A stretch of 64,000 nucleotides of DNA from Atherix ibis (taxonomy: Eukaryota > Arthropoda > Insecta > Diptera > Athericidae): NCBI GenBank assembly GCA_958298945.1, contig OY282606.1, positions 51,101,920-51,165,919 of the forward strand, read 5' to 3'. The notes under the pieces were generated by a model, which saw only the letters and a program-made list of their open reading frames with translations, did no database searches and was not told where the DNA came from. Positions 49,651 to 60,679 of the stretch are shown here, piece after piece. Numbering within the stretch: the stretch's first letter is position 1; the number at the start of each line of letters is the position of its first letter. The position numbers and the translations under genes are program-made.

Positions 49651-51846
49651 GGTCAGTTCTAATTGCAATTTTGAAGTTTTCGGTTCAAAAAAAATTGAAA
49701 AATATTAATAATGATAATTGTAATTTCTTCAAGAAAAAAAATAAAAATAAATTTATTATAAAAAACTACTGCAAAAAAAAATTTAAGATATACTTAAAAA
49801 GGTGACAACGAATCTTTGACAGCGGAAATCCAATTGGTAGCAAAAAAAAACAGTGAAATTGCAACAAAAAAACTAAAAATTTTGCTTTTTATTTTTAAAT
49901 TTTTTTAAATTAGTTTTTTTTTATTTTAAGAAAATTATAATTTAGAAAAATTGAAAAATACACAAACTGTAACAAAATAGATTACTTTTAATTCCATTAT
50001 TTAAAGTTAGTATCAAATATCGCCCAATATACTGTTTAATAAATAATAAAACTAAAAACTACTTATTTTTAATAAATATCATTTCTATTTTCATTCAATA
50101 CTTTTCGATTCATGCAAACATTGATTAAAAACATTTCCCAATTTTCAAAATTCTAAAAACATCTACAAAAATTAAAAAGAATTAAAACTAAAAAAAATTT
50201 CTAATTGACAAATGCAAATAATCCAATTAATTTATTATATTTTTTATAGGCCGATTAATTATAATTTGATATTAAAAAATTCTCAATTAAAAATCAATTA
50301 ATTAATTTTTTTTTTAGAGATAAACAAAAATTACCTTAATCCATTTTTCTTACTTCTTATTATTATTACTTTTACCCATCAGATCGTGCATTTTTATGAC
50401 TTGTAAAAATTGAAAATTAAAAAATTATTAATTTCAACAAAAAATTAATAAAAACCAAAAACAGAAAAGAAAATTATTATCAAAATAAAAACTGTAAAAA
50501 AATTATAAGAGAATTAATTAGAAAATAAATAAAACAATAAAAACTAAAAATAAAAGGGGAACAGTGGAAATGAATTGTACAAAATTAATTAAATCAAGAG
50601 AAACTATTTAAAAATGAAACAGAAACTATCAATTAAAAAATTTTTTTTGCGTGAGTATTTATTAAATTTGGAGTATTTTTAAATTTTATTTGTAATTTTA
50701 TAAATTATTTTGTGAGTATTTTTTGTTCTGTTTAATATTTTTGTGAGTGTGCGCAAAAATAAAAAATGTCCAAAAAAAAGTATTTTATTACCCGAAACAA
50801 AATAATATAAATTAGAATAAAAAATTTAAAGCTTAAAATTTGATTTTTAAAAGAATAAAAAGAAAAAATCTTGTAAAAAAAATATGAGAAAATGTGTGTG
50901 CATTTCTATTAAAAATGTTTTTTTTTTAATTTTTTTTTCTAAATTTTTATTAGTTTTGTTCTTATTTCGGAAATTTCGCTTTAAAATTTTCGAAGCGAAT
51001 ATAAAAAAAAATTTTAAAAAATGTCTCAACTAAATTATGTTAAATTCAGTTGAATTTAAAATTATTATAAAAAGAAAAACAACCTAAATTTTAATTTAAA
51101 TTATTAATTTTCTATTAATAAGTAAGTTCTTCAACTATATTATTCTACAATACAAAACAAGATTAAAAACCAAAAAAAAAAAAAAACAGAAAGAAAATCA
51201 AAATTCCGTAAACAAAACACAAAAGCTTAAAAATTCATCCTAAACTTACTTTTCTTTCTATAAAAAAAAAAAACCAAAAAAAAAATGTAAACACTCAAGA
51301 AATTCCTTCTATTTGCATAAATTTTCTTTGCCCTTAAAAGTGCAATTTTTTTTGTATGTGCTTGTGTGCAAATGTATTTACTTATGTTAGTGTGTGTATG
51401 GGTGAGTATTTATTTATGTTTTTAAAAAATTGTTTCCCTTATTTACGGATTTTCTTTGTCCAACAAAAAAAAATCCATAAATTTTAATGAAATATTGTCA
51501 AAAAAAATCAATAAGAAAATGTAAATTTCGATAAAATCAAAAAAAAATTAACTGTCAAATTTTCAGAAAATACCAAAATAATTTTGGGACAAACTTTCAA
51601 AAAAAAAAAAAAAAAAACGAGGACTGAATAAGGAGACGACATGAGATACAGAAATGAAACGAATGGAAATGAAATGAGAAATCGAAATTATAAAATTATA
51701 AAAATCATTAAATGTAATAATTCATATAAAAAAAAATGAAGGGAAAAAATGGTAATTGAAATTTTTGATTTCTTGAAAAAAATAAACTAAATTAAATTAT
51801 AACAAAATAAAACAAAAATTAACAAATAATAAATAAATAATTTTCG
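49651..51846. other. AT-rich intron just downstream of mII
   Basis: Over 2 kb of A/T homopolymers, including an A17-type run near 51600 and a TATG/GTGTG stretch at 51355..51420. No gene; frames are Lys/Asn/Phe-rich. Confidence 0.65.
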
Positions 51847-51856
51847 ACTTACCTAG
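51847..51856 (-). promoter_or_regulatory. 5' splice site of Ubx mII (TAG|GTAAGT)
   Basis: The minus strand reads CTAG|GTAAGTCG at the 3' end of the micro-exon, a near-perfect insect donor. It is stronger than the regenerated donor GTAAGA at the upstream edge. The two donors compete: use of this one keeps mII, use of the regenerated one removes it with the downstream intron. Confidence 0.88.
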
Positions 51857-51903
51857 CCAGTCTGGAAGTAATGAGCCCGCAAGAGATTCTGAATATCTCT
51901 TAC
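51853..51903 (-). CDS. Ubx: Ultrabithorax micro-exon mII (51 nt, internal alternative exon)
   Basis: Seen: on the minus strand a 51-nt block lies between a polypyrimidine tract ending in TTACAG and a donor TAG|GTAAGT. Read from its third base it is open and encodes KRYSESLAGSLLPDWL, with two bases of a codon at the start and one at the end; the other two frames hold stops. Known: in Drosophila Ubx this 17-residue segment, ending in a split Gly, is micro-exon mII. It lies between the Exd-binding YPWM motif and the homeodomain of this nuclear Hox transcription factor. Type I isoforms carry mI and mII, type II only mII, type IV neither, so the exon tunes the spacing between cofactor motif and DNA-binding domain. 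The length of 51 nt, a multiple of three, keeps the frame when skipped. Identity rests on recalled protein sequence, but 16 matching residues plus exact exon ends make chance unlikely. Confidence 0.95.
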   Translation of the reverse strand, partial: VRDIQNLLRAHYFQTG

Positions 51904-51930
51904 CTGTAAGAAAAAAAAATTAAATAAAAA
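51898..51930 (-). promoter_or_regulatory. Recursive 3' splice site (ratchet-type) of Ubx mII
   Basis: On the minus strand a run of about 20 mostly T residues leads into TTACAG, and the exon then starts with GTAAGA. The result is (Y)nCAG|GTAAGA, the consensus of a recursive splice site: the acceptor is used first, and the joined product then carries a fresh donor at the junction. This is how mI and mII of Drosophila Ubx are known to be removed. The sequence supports the arrangement directly; its use in this species is inferred. Confidence 0.85.
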
Positions 51931-52217
51931 AATGAGAAAAATTAAAAATTTACTAATAAAAGAAAATTTATAAAAACAAATTTAATTGATATTTTTTAAA
52001 AAAAAGCACAAAAAGAAAACCGAAAATTCTTAAGCGAATAAGAACAAAGTATCAGTAGGCAAATAGGATATGGGATAAGAAAAATGCAAAAATAACTGAG
52101 GAAAAATAAAAAAATAGCAAATATGAATTGCCAAAATGGGATAACGAACGGGTTATTATTAGTCAGAAAATCAGCTTATGTAAATTACAATGAAGAGACT
52201 CACTAAGGAGGCAAATA

Positions 52218-52304
52218 TCGGGTTTTTCAATAGCAACTTGACAATTTTGAGTATTTTCATATTGAAAATACTCAAAAGTGTCAAGTTGCTATTGAAAAAC
52301 CTGA
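52218..52304. mobile_element. 87-bp near-perfect palindrome flanked by TA (MITE-like)
   Basis: Arms of about 43 nt (left begins TCGGGTTTTTCAATAGCAAC, right ends GTTGCTATTGAAAAACCTGA) with only two mismatches and almost no loop, flanked by TA at 52216..52217 and 52305..52306. TA flanks and the GGTTTTTCAATAG-type start resemble Tc1/mariner termini, loosely those of the rosa-like family here. It looks like two terminal repeats fused with no interior. Confidence 0.75.
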
Positions 52305-52783
52305 TATTTAATAGAAAGAAGGTCTCTAATATCATATAAAAAGATTATTTTTTTAATATTAAAAAAAAAAAACAATAAAAGAGCTACCAAAGGGCCTTAT
52401 CATCGTGGCGCTGCATCGTGGCGGCCCCTGGCTCATGTCGTAGAGACCTTACATAAAAAAACAAATAAACAAATAATACATTAAAATTTTCAAATTATTT
52501 ATTTCATCATATTTTTCTTTTCGGTCTTTTTATACAATTTAACCATAGAAAATAGAAAATATATGATTTTAAATATTATGGTTTAATGTTAATTATTGCA
52601 AGCTTAAAAAATAATAATTTCAATAGAAATGAAATATTTTTTATCTGCTACCATTTTCCATATTTTCTCAGTAAGGAATTCTTTTGATGAATTTTCAATC
52701 TTGTTTTTATAAAAAAAAAAAAAATAATATTAAATTAAATAAAAAAAAGGAAATTAACAAAAAAAATTCTTATTAAATTTGCA

Positions 52784-52936
52784 AAAAGTCATTTTTTTTA
52801 ATAAATTTGATAAAGTATTTTTTGGCCCATCCCTTCTTTTTTGGCCCATCCCTTCTTCTTTAAAAGATCATTAAAATAGCAAAAAGTAATTTTTCTTAAT
52901 AAATTTGATATACTACAATATATTTTTTGGCCCAAA
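52784..52936. repeat. Tandem duplication, unit about 95 bp
   Basis: GCAAAAAGTCATTTTTTTTA and GCAAAAAGTAATTTTTCTTA, both followed by ATAAATTTGATA and later TTTTTTGGCCCA. Within the first unit TTTTTTGGCCCATCCCTTCT is itself repeated in tandem at 52818 and 52838. Confidence 0.85.
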
Positions 52937-53103
52937 TTTACGATGCAATTAAAAACCATTTTTTTCTATTTAATATTGATTTTTTCTTTTTTCTGGTTAC
53001 GTCATTTGAATTTGTCAGGTGATGAAAATCGACCAGACCCTATCTATCACGTACTATCTTTAAAGTCTCGTATCTTATCGTAGTAGCGCCTCTTATCATA
53101 TCA

Positions 53104-53135
53104 CCTCGCATCGCATCGTATCGTATCGCATCCCA
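53104..53135. repeat. (CATCG/TATCG)n simple repeat
   Basis: CCTCGCATCGCATCGTATCG followed by TATCGCATCCC. Confidence 0.85.
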
Positions 53136-54174
53136 TACACGTATACAAATGAAAATCATCCAAAGCTTGGTAAAGTCGTCGGTCATACCACTCTACGTCC
53201 ATTGATGATTTCTCATTGTCAGTGCTGTTGTTGTTGTTGTTATTGTTTGTTATGTCATAAAACGCATAAGTGGCATAAAATTGGTCATAAAAGTTCTTAA
53301 ACGATCATACGGAGACGCATTAGTGAATGTTTTTAGTGGGTCGTAATCTAAATAAATAGCATCATCTTTAATGATTTATTGAAAAACTTTTTTTTTGCGC
53401 GGCCATAAAAACTGTTTTTTTTTGTCATACTAAATTTAAGATGAACGGGAAAAAAGAGCAGCGGAAAGAGCAAGCAGAAAGGAAGAAAAATACTAGAGAA
53501 AGAGATGATAACAGAAGGCAATTATATTATGAGCTAAAAGTACACGTAACAGAATTTAGGCACTTTTTTTAAGAGAGAAAAAGAGGGAACGAATGATATC
53601 GAAATGAGAATAAGAGACGAATGTGCAAAAGAGAAGAATTTTTAGGAAGAGGAAAAGTAATCATCATCGCTTATGAGCAGAAATTATTTATTTACATAAG
53701 AGAAAATTATTGGCCTTTTTTTCGTATTGTACATTATCGCATTATGCTATTATTAACAAAGCCCCACATATAAAAAATTATATTATTTATTGTACGAAGG
53801 AAAAATTTAAGCCAAAAATAATATCAACAATAATAGTAATTAAAATAATTTTTGAAAAAAATAATAATAAAATAATTATGGAGGAAAAAGTTCTTGTCTA
53901 AATTTTTATTATCATTATTTGCTTAATTGAACAAAAAAAATTTTATTTTAAATTTTAATTTCTGCAAAAAATTTTGTAAAATTTAAGTTTATTGGAATTT
54001 TTTTTCAAATTCTTCAAATTCTTTATATAATCTTTTAAATTTTTTTGCTTAAAATTTCTTTGTCTTTTTTTTAAAATTTTTAAGTATTGTAGTTTTTCTA
54101 TTTTATACATATTTTTTTTTAGAATATTTTTATTTTCTTCTCGTAACACATGATATAAAAAAAAATTTTAAATA

Positions 54175-55252
54175 CAAGGTCTGTATTCAGAAAGTATTGC
54201 GAATTTTGAATTTCCGCGGGTTATGTTTTTTAGATTTTTCGTGGCTAACGCCACATAACTGTTGGTACTCATATTTCTCACTTATACTGACAAGATCGGC
54301 CATTTTGAATGTTCCGTTAATTTTTGACAGCTGCTTTTGGTTGCACGTGTTTTGGCTCGTCTTAGATTGTTTGCCCATTCCAAAAAAAAATTGATCAAAG
54401 AATCTGTGTCAAATTTTGTGTACAAAACAAAATTATTTGCGCGGACGCATTTCGAATGTTGACTGTGGCATATAGTGAAGCTCTTTTGGACCGAAGCAAC
54501 ATTTATCGGTGGTACAGAATGTTTTCAGAGGTCCGAGAAGATGTGAATGACAAAAAGCGTACCGGACGCCCGAGCACGTCAACAACAGATGAAAACATTG
54601 ATGAAGTGAGGAAAATAGTATTGGCCAATCGTCAAATCATCGTTAGAGAAGTTGCTCAGGACTTAAACATATCGATTGGCTCGTGCCATTCGATTTTTAC
54701 CAATGGTTTGGACGTGAGACGGGTCGCCGCGAAATTCGTACCAAAATTGCTCAATTTCGATCAAAAACATGTGAAGGTTTTGCTTACAGTTTTCTTCGAT
54801 TGCAGAGGCGCGGTGCATCATGAGTTCTTGCCACAGGGTAGAACGGTCCATAAGGAATATTACCTGCAAGTTATGCAGAAGTTGCGCGAAGCAATCCGCC
54901 AGAAACGACCGGATTTGTGGAAGAACAAAAATTGGCTTTTGCCATTTTTGGCCAAAAACAACATACTAATAATGCCGCAGCCACCGTATTCTCCAGATCT
55001 GTCCTCCTGTGACTTTTTCTTGTTCCCGAAACTGAAGAGCCCCATGAAAGAACGACGCTACGCTACGATTGATGAGATAAAGACGGCATCGAACGAGGAG
55101 CTGAACAAGATCACAAAAAATGGAAGAAACATTGGCAAAAGTATATAATATCTGGTGGGGATTACTTTGAAGGAGACAAAATAGATATTCATGAAAAAAT
55201 AAATAATTTTTGGAAAAACACAAAATTCGCAATACTTTTTGAACAGACCTCG
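54175..55252 (+). mobile_element. DD34D mariner copy M4
   Basis: Left end CAAGGTCTGTATTCAGAAAG and right end CTTTTTGAACAGACCTCG are inverted repeats; TA precedes the left end (54173..54174), and the right TA is mutated (ACATA follows). It has the most complete N-terminal region of the family in this window, but two internal deletions. Confidence 0.93.
54456..55148 (+). pseudogene. mariner transposase with intact N-terminus, two catalytic Asp deleted (M4)
   Basis: A continuous 230-residue frame. It has IYRWYRMFSEVREDVNDKKR, GRPSTSTTDENIDEVRKIVL and REVAQDLNISIGSCHSIF (paired helix-turn-helix DNA-binding domain), then AAKFVPKLLNFDQKH. A deletion jumps to VKVLLTVFFDCRGAVHHEFL, removing the first Asp. 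NKNWLLP joins FLAKNN, removing the second. YSPDLSSCDFFLF keeps the third. The end is cut (NGRNIGKSI). It could encode a DNA-binding but inactive protein if transcribed; no evidence of that. Related full-length proteins are about 340 residues. Confidence 0.92.
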
Positions 55253-55254
55253 AC

Positions 55255-55899
55255 ATAAAAAATATAATCCAGAAATATATTATTACAAATTAAATGCTTT
55301 CCAATTTTTAAAATATATAAAATATTTCAGTCAGTATGAAAAGAAAAACATTGGAGAATATTTTATAATAAAAAAAAATTATTAGTGATGAATTTTCCGA
55401 CTAAAAGACTCGCAAAGCTTAAAATAAAATGTGGTGGGTTAATCATCTTAAAATACAATCGGAAATCTAAACTTAGAAAAGCTCAATTGATTATTACAGT
55501 GTTAAGGTAGACAAAAAGTGGTACACTATAACAGTTTTTTCAATTTCTATAGTATTAAATTTAAACAACCAAACCTAAACTTCACGTTAGAAATTAGATA
55601 CAATTCGAATCCGTCTAACTATTGTACAATTGATAATTTATTAAATAACGTGTGTGCGTTAGTCCTGAACAGTTTCAATATTGATTAAAAAAATATTTAC
55701 GTTGTAAATAAATTTGGAAAATAAACTGTCTTTGCTGCTACTGGTAATATGAAAATTAATTTCAAAGACGAAAAAACAAAAAGACTCATCGTTTACTAAA
55801 TTTCATTAATAAAAAAACAAAAAAACTGCCTAATTAAAGGAAACTGGAGAAAAAAAATAGATTTTTTTAGAAAACACAATGGATTTTTAACCAACAAAC
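55255..55899. other. AT-rich intron, nothing recognised
   Basis: No gene or element identified. Confidence 0.6.
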
Positions 55900-56400
55900 T
55901 TTACATAATCTAAAGTGCTTTACATAATTCGGCTTCGAATAGCCGACAATGATCCATAAACTCCACACTATTTACCGCACATCACATATAAAAACCACTA
56001 TACCAGCGCGCCAACATATTTTCATATTATCATAAGGTAAATACACGCGTTTCCATGTAATCTTATCAATTTAAATGATGAAATTTCTAGCACAGGTGTA
56101 TGCGTATGTCGTTAGACATTACAAAATTAATGGCAGAATAACATAATTGCATAATTTACAATACATGAAATGTTTATGCTAGAATAAGTGGAGGAGCAAA
56201 GAGGATTGTTGCCCAAACACTTCTCTTGTATGAAATGTATGCTGGCAACGATTATACCGGCAAACGCAAAAGAGAGACGGGCAATGTGAACGACCAACGA
56301 GCGGGACTAGTGTACCCATAAGGCGCTTACCAAAAATGATTTCTTTTTTTTCGCCGGTTATTATTTATGTGCACAATCCCATTTCTCATCTGCTACTTTC

Positions 56401-56431
<31 letters not shown>

Positions 56432-56860
56432 GTTATCGCAATCAAAATTGTTGGACTTTATTTTTCTCGCTGGCATAAATTCCGATGCGCGAAAAATAGC
56501 TAAAAAAGAAAAACCCATTTTGGATCTTTCTAAACACAAACGCACATTTGCAAAGCAAAGAAAAACACAACTAACGGAGCACCACTAAAGCAAACCGACA
56601 AAAAAGAAACTTCTAAACAGCTTCTTTCGTATTAGTTGAAATGAGATAGAAGAATGAGGTATGGGCGAAAAACCGCTAATGCGAATAAAGCAGAAAGTTT
56701 TTGTTTTGTGAATGAGCGGAAAAGAGTCAGCGCCAGAAACTGAACGAGTAACAATAAGTGAGTGGAAGACTTATTACACGTACGAACATGATACTCGTAG
56801 ATAAACTACACTCGGCTGGCTGTAACTAATATTGTGCGAATATGCGTTAGGGCCGATCGA
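55900..56860. promoter_or_regulatory. Less AT-rich island with a GA/TC repeat; candidate regulatory region
   Basis: Mixed composition without transposon ends. A (TC)11 run at 56410..56431 gives (GA)11 on the Ubx strand, a possible GAGA-factor target. The 73-residue frame at 56367..56588 runs through the repeat and is not convincing as a gene. Confidence 0.3.
56410..56431. repeat. (TC)11 microsatellite
   Basis: Eleven TC units, continuous. Confidence 0.9.
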
Positions 56861-59689
56861 TCTTCTCAAATGTGTTCCTGTTCCAATCCGGCTGAATTTT
56901 TTCTGTGTTCTCTCATTTCATTTGTTTCTCTGTCGCACTTTCTAACTAAACTCATTCTGTTGTTTGTTTACTTTATAGGCTGCTGTTTTTTCTCTTTTAA
57001 TTCACTTGTATTTATGGCTATTATTATTATTATTATTGTTAGTTTTTCCCATTCTAGTTATTTTCCTCTTCTTTTTAGTTCTCTCTTTGATTGTTGTTTT
57101 CCTTCTATTGTTAAGAGTTTTCCTCTTATCGTTTATCTCTCCTTCTCGACTATTTTGAATTGGTTTATTATCAAAACTCTTGTTTTTGACGTCATTAAGC
57201 CATTTGTCTTTCTATTTTTTTATTATTTTTCCATCTTACACATTTTCTTTTATAATTTATTATGCTTTTTTTTTTTTAAAAAAAAATATTTTAGTCAAGT
57301 TAATAAATTCCATAAAGACAAAACAAAAAAAAATGAAACGAATAATTTTTGTTAAAATAATTTTTCTTAAGAAAAAAAATACGATTTTCATTTAAAGATA
57401 AAAATTAATATTTTTGTTTTATAAGCGATTTTTTCATTTAGGTAGATAAAAATAAATTTTGAAGTCCATAAAACCATAATTTAAAAAAAAAAATTGATCT
57501 TAATTATTTAAAGAACACTAATAATTTTATAAATTCTATTGTAAAACCAGCAAAATAATTGTTGCTGTCAACCATAAAGAAGAATTTTGGTTTTTCGCCA
57601 AAATTATCCAAGAATTTTTTTTTTCTAATAAAAGAAAATTTCAGATAAAAAAAAACACAAAAATTGTTAATTTTTTTTTGGTTATAAGAGGGGAAAAAAT
57701 CAAAATGGGAAATTAATTAAGCTCTATAAGACCTAAATGCATAAATGTTATTAAAACTTTTATAAAAGGTAAAATTATGTGAAATGTTAGTTGAAAATCT
57801 CTGTTTTTTATGTGAAAATTTCATTTTGTTTTTGAAAATTTTCTGTCAAATATTCTTTGTCTTATTTATTCTCATATTTTTAAAAAAAAAAAATGTATGC
57901 TCTCTTTTTCCTTTAAATAAAGCCAATTTTTTTCCCCCAAATTTATCATTTTTTCATTAAAATTTTTTACTAATTTTTTTCCAATTAAAAAAATTATTCC
58001 CTTACAAAGTAATGCCAAAAAAAAATATAATTTTTCTCTTAATTTTATTATAATTTATGTCGAGAAGAAAACGTAATAAAAAAAATTTAGAAAATGTATC
58101 AAAATCAGTTTTGTTTTGATGTCATTCAAAACTAGAAAAACTTGTAAATTATGCAACAACGTAAAACCAAATTTATGCTGTACCGAAAGAAAAAAGGCAA
58201 ATCAAAAAAAAAAAAAAACTTAATAAATAAAAAGATAAAAACCTAAAAATCTATTTGAGTATAAAGAAAAACAAAACTCACAAAACGACAAAATCCTTTC
58301 TGTTCGTGACCTAAAATAAAAATAAAAGAAATAAGAAAAGAAAAAAAAATGTCGGTGTTTTATTTTCCAAATAAAAGGTGATGAGTTTCATTAATAATGC
58401 TACTAATTTATGGGCTGATGAGTTTTTAGCATTTTGTTAATGGGCCCCCTAAAAATATTGTGTACGCGCACACTGAACCCTGTTTTTTGTTGATGTCGTT
58501 GATTGCGATGAAAATCAACAATGGCGGCCGGCCGAAGGTCAAAAACTAAAATTCTTTATTAACTAATAAGTGTGATACAGTCAGCCTCGAAACCAATGTT
58601 ACAAAAATTAAAAAAAAAAGAAGCTCCAAAAATGACCTATATTTCAGAGCTTTCAAAAATAGTCGAAAAGGAAAAAAAATGGTAAGGGAATGGGAGAGAA
58701 GAAAAATTTTTAGGTGTGTTTTTTGTGTAGTTTTAGTTATTTTTCGACGTTAATTGAATTCGAAGGCAACTGGCAACTGGAATTGCTATATAGACGAAAA
58801 AAAAAAACAAAACAGAAGCATGCCCAAAAATCCACCCTAACCACCACAAACAGTGCGTTTCAGAATGTGGAGCAGAAATGGGTGAACATAATCGACGCCC
58901 ATAGAGCCATAGGAACAGAAATCAATTACATTTAATCAATTCCTAAAGAAGCCATTAAGATCATAAATAATCCCACACCACAAAATATATTTCGTTATAG
59001 CGTCTAATAATTTCCCATATTCGCTAACCACCATTTTCTAATCACAGTTAAATTAGGACAATTGATAAATTGTCGAGTTTTTGGTCAGTTTTGATCCGAT
59101 TTTCTCTCTCTATGCTCTTAAATGTTGTTCTCTTATTGAATGGAACTATTAGTATTAGTAAAAGTAATTCTGATTTTTCTTTTAAAATTTATATTTATTA
59201 TAAAAAAAAGTTCAAATTTATTTTTCTTATATATGAAAATTTTTTTAATAGCTCATTTTGGGAACTTAAAGCTTTTAAATAAAAAATCTATGCCAATTTT
59301 TGGTACCAATGTCTTGAACAAAATTTATTTTGTTAGTAATTTACGATTATAAATATTATAAAATTCTAAGAAAATAATTTTGAAAGTTAAAAGAAAAATG
59401 CTACAAACTTTTGGAAATTACCATACACAATAAAATAATTACTGCTGATTTTACTTTTTACTTTTTTTCTAAGGGAGTTTAAGTGTCAAGACAGTTTTTT
59501 TTTGAATTTCTCTTCTCCTTTCGATTGCATTTTTCAAATTATTTTTGTTCTTTTAAAATTCATCTTCTTTCAATTTTATTATAATTTTCTTTGTTGTTTT
59601 TTCAAAATTGATTTGAACAAACAAAATCTTTTGCAGAATCTATTTATTCAGAAAATACAAATATTGACTCATTACCGAAATGTGCTTAA
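56861..59689. other. AT-rich intron, no gene recognised
   Basis: (ATT)n at 57019..57037. The 173-residue frame at 56834..57355 is Phe/Ser/Leu/Ile-rich over T-rich DNA and has no domain. A small mixed piece at 58440..58540 (GGGCCCCCTAAAA, AATGGCGGCCGGCCG) stands out. Confidence 0.6.
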
Positions 59690-60400
59690 GTGTCATAGCA
59701 TATAAATCTCGCAGCCGAACTAATTTAAATAAATTCGCGTAAAAGAGAATTCAAAAAGATCAGAGCTCAAAGTAAAGAGTACAGCGATTGCTTGACGTCG
59801 GTGTTTTCTCTTTCAGGCTCTTACAGTCATTAAAGACGACTGGTTGGAAAGTTTCACTGGTAAAGGCTTAGGCAACAGAGGAGGAGTAAAGGATTAGGTC
59901 AGATACTTTTCTTTCCCTCTCTTTATCAAATGATGATGTTATGACTCTGGAAAAATACATCTCATATTTTTGGTTGCGTTCGCATTCGTGTATGCTCTTT
60001 GCGGTCGGTGGCAGATTTTCAACCGCAAATTGAGTGCTATTGTAGCGAATAAAGTCAGATGTGTGCATTACTAGGAATTGGTTCGGTACGTCTTCTTATA
60101 CAAAAGAAAGTTCACAGTGCCTTGCATAAGAGAAAGACGTCCGCTGGGAAAAAGGAATGCAGCGAATTTTCCTTAATTATGAGCACTTTGGAAACGACAG
60201 GGCAATTCGTTTCGCGTACTTTGAATTAATATGCAAAGACGACCAAGAAAATTAGTTTACAACAGAAACAGTCTGTTACACGTACTCGTACGAGAAATTC
60301 TCCGCCTCATTTTACTATTTATACACCATCGCAACGCTTAGGCACTATTAATCATAACTATATATTGTAGTAATAGTGGTAATAGTATAAACAATAGAAA
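59690..60400. promoter_or_regulatory. Less AT-rich island, candidate regulatory region
   Basis: About 700 bp of mixed sequence without transposon ends or domain-bearing frames. Contains CTCTCTTTATC and GTCGGTGGCAG pieces. Regulatory role inferred only from composition and position. Confidence 0.27.
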
Positions 60401-60679
60401 AGGTAATACTAATCCTTAAGCAACAAGATAAAGAGTATCTGGCAAGAACTCTTGTGCAAAACAGTTAAAGCTTTTAAATATTGTAATTTGTTATTAACAA
60501 AATGTAATTTTTTTTATTTTTTTTATTTTTGTTCTCATAAACTAATTAAAAAAAAATTTTATATTTATATTTTTGAAAATCTCACAATTTTCTTTTACAT
60601 GACATCCTTAAAAGAAGATTTTTTTGGTAATGTTTTCGTAGGCAACAATAATGCTTGACACCATATAGAGACTATATTA

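Larger units (their letters stand above)
1..51852 (-). other. Ubx: Ubx intron downstream of mII (towards the homeodomain exon), 3' end not in window
   Basis: All sequence left of mII is intron in the Ubx sense. No homeodomain-like reading frame is present on the minus strand, so the terminal exon lies beyond position 1 and this intron is longer than 51.8 kb. In Drosophila the corresponding intron is about 50 kb and carries the abx and bx regulatory regions. It holds most of the mariner and Jockey elements listed here. A further zero-length recursive site is known in the Drosophila intron; I saw no convincing copy. Confidence 0.85.
51931..54172. other. Intron upstream of mII, no gene recognised
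   Basis: A/T-rich with a small less-biased piece at 52380..52450 (GTGGCGCTGCATCGTGGCGG) and another at 53020..53340. It contains the palindrome and tandem repeats listed separately. No mI-like exon. Confidence 0.6.

Noticed and set aside
52380..52450. GC-richer piece with GTGGCGCTGCATCGTGGCGG, checked as tRNA or exon
   Set aside because: No cloverleaf or A/B box pattern and no splice-site pair.
56834..57355. 173-residue open frame on the plus strand
   Set aside because: T-rich DNA gives a hydrophobic Phe/Ser/Leu/Ile string that imitates membrane segments; no recognised family.
58440..58540. GC-richer piece checked as possible Ubx micro-exon mI
   Set aside because: Does not encode the QYGGISTDM-type peptide and has no CAG|GTAAG acceptor on the minus strand.
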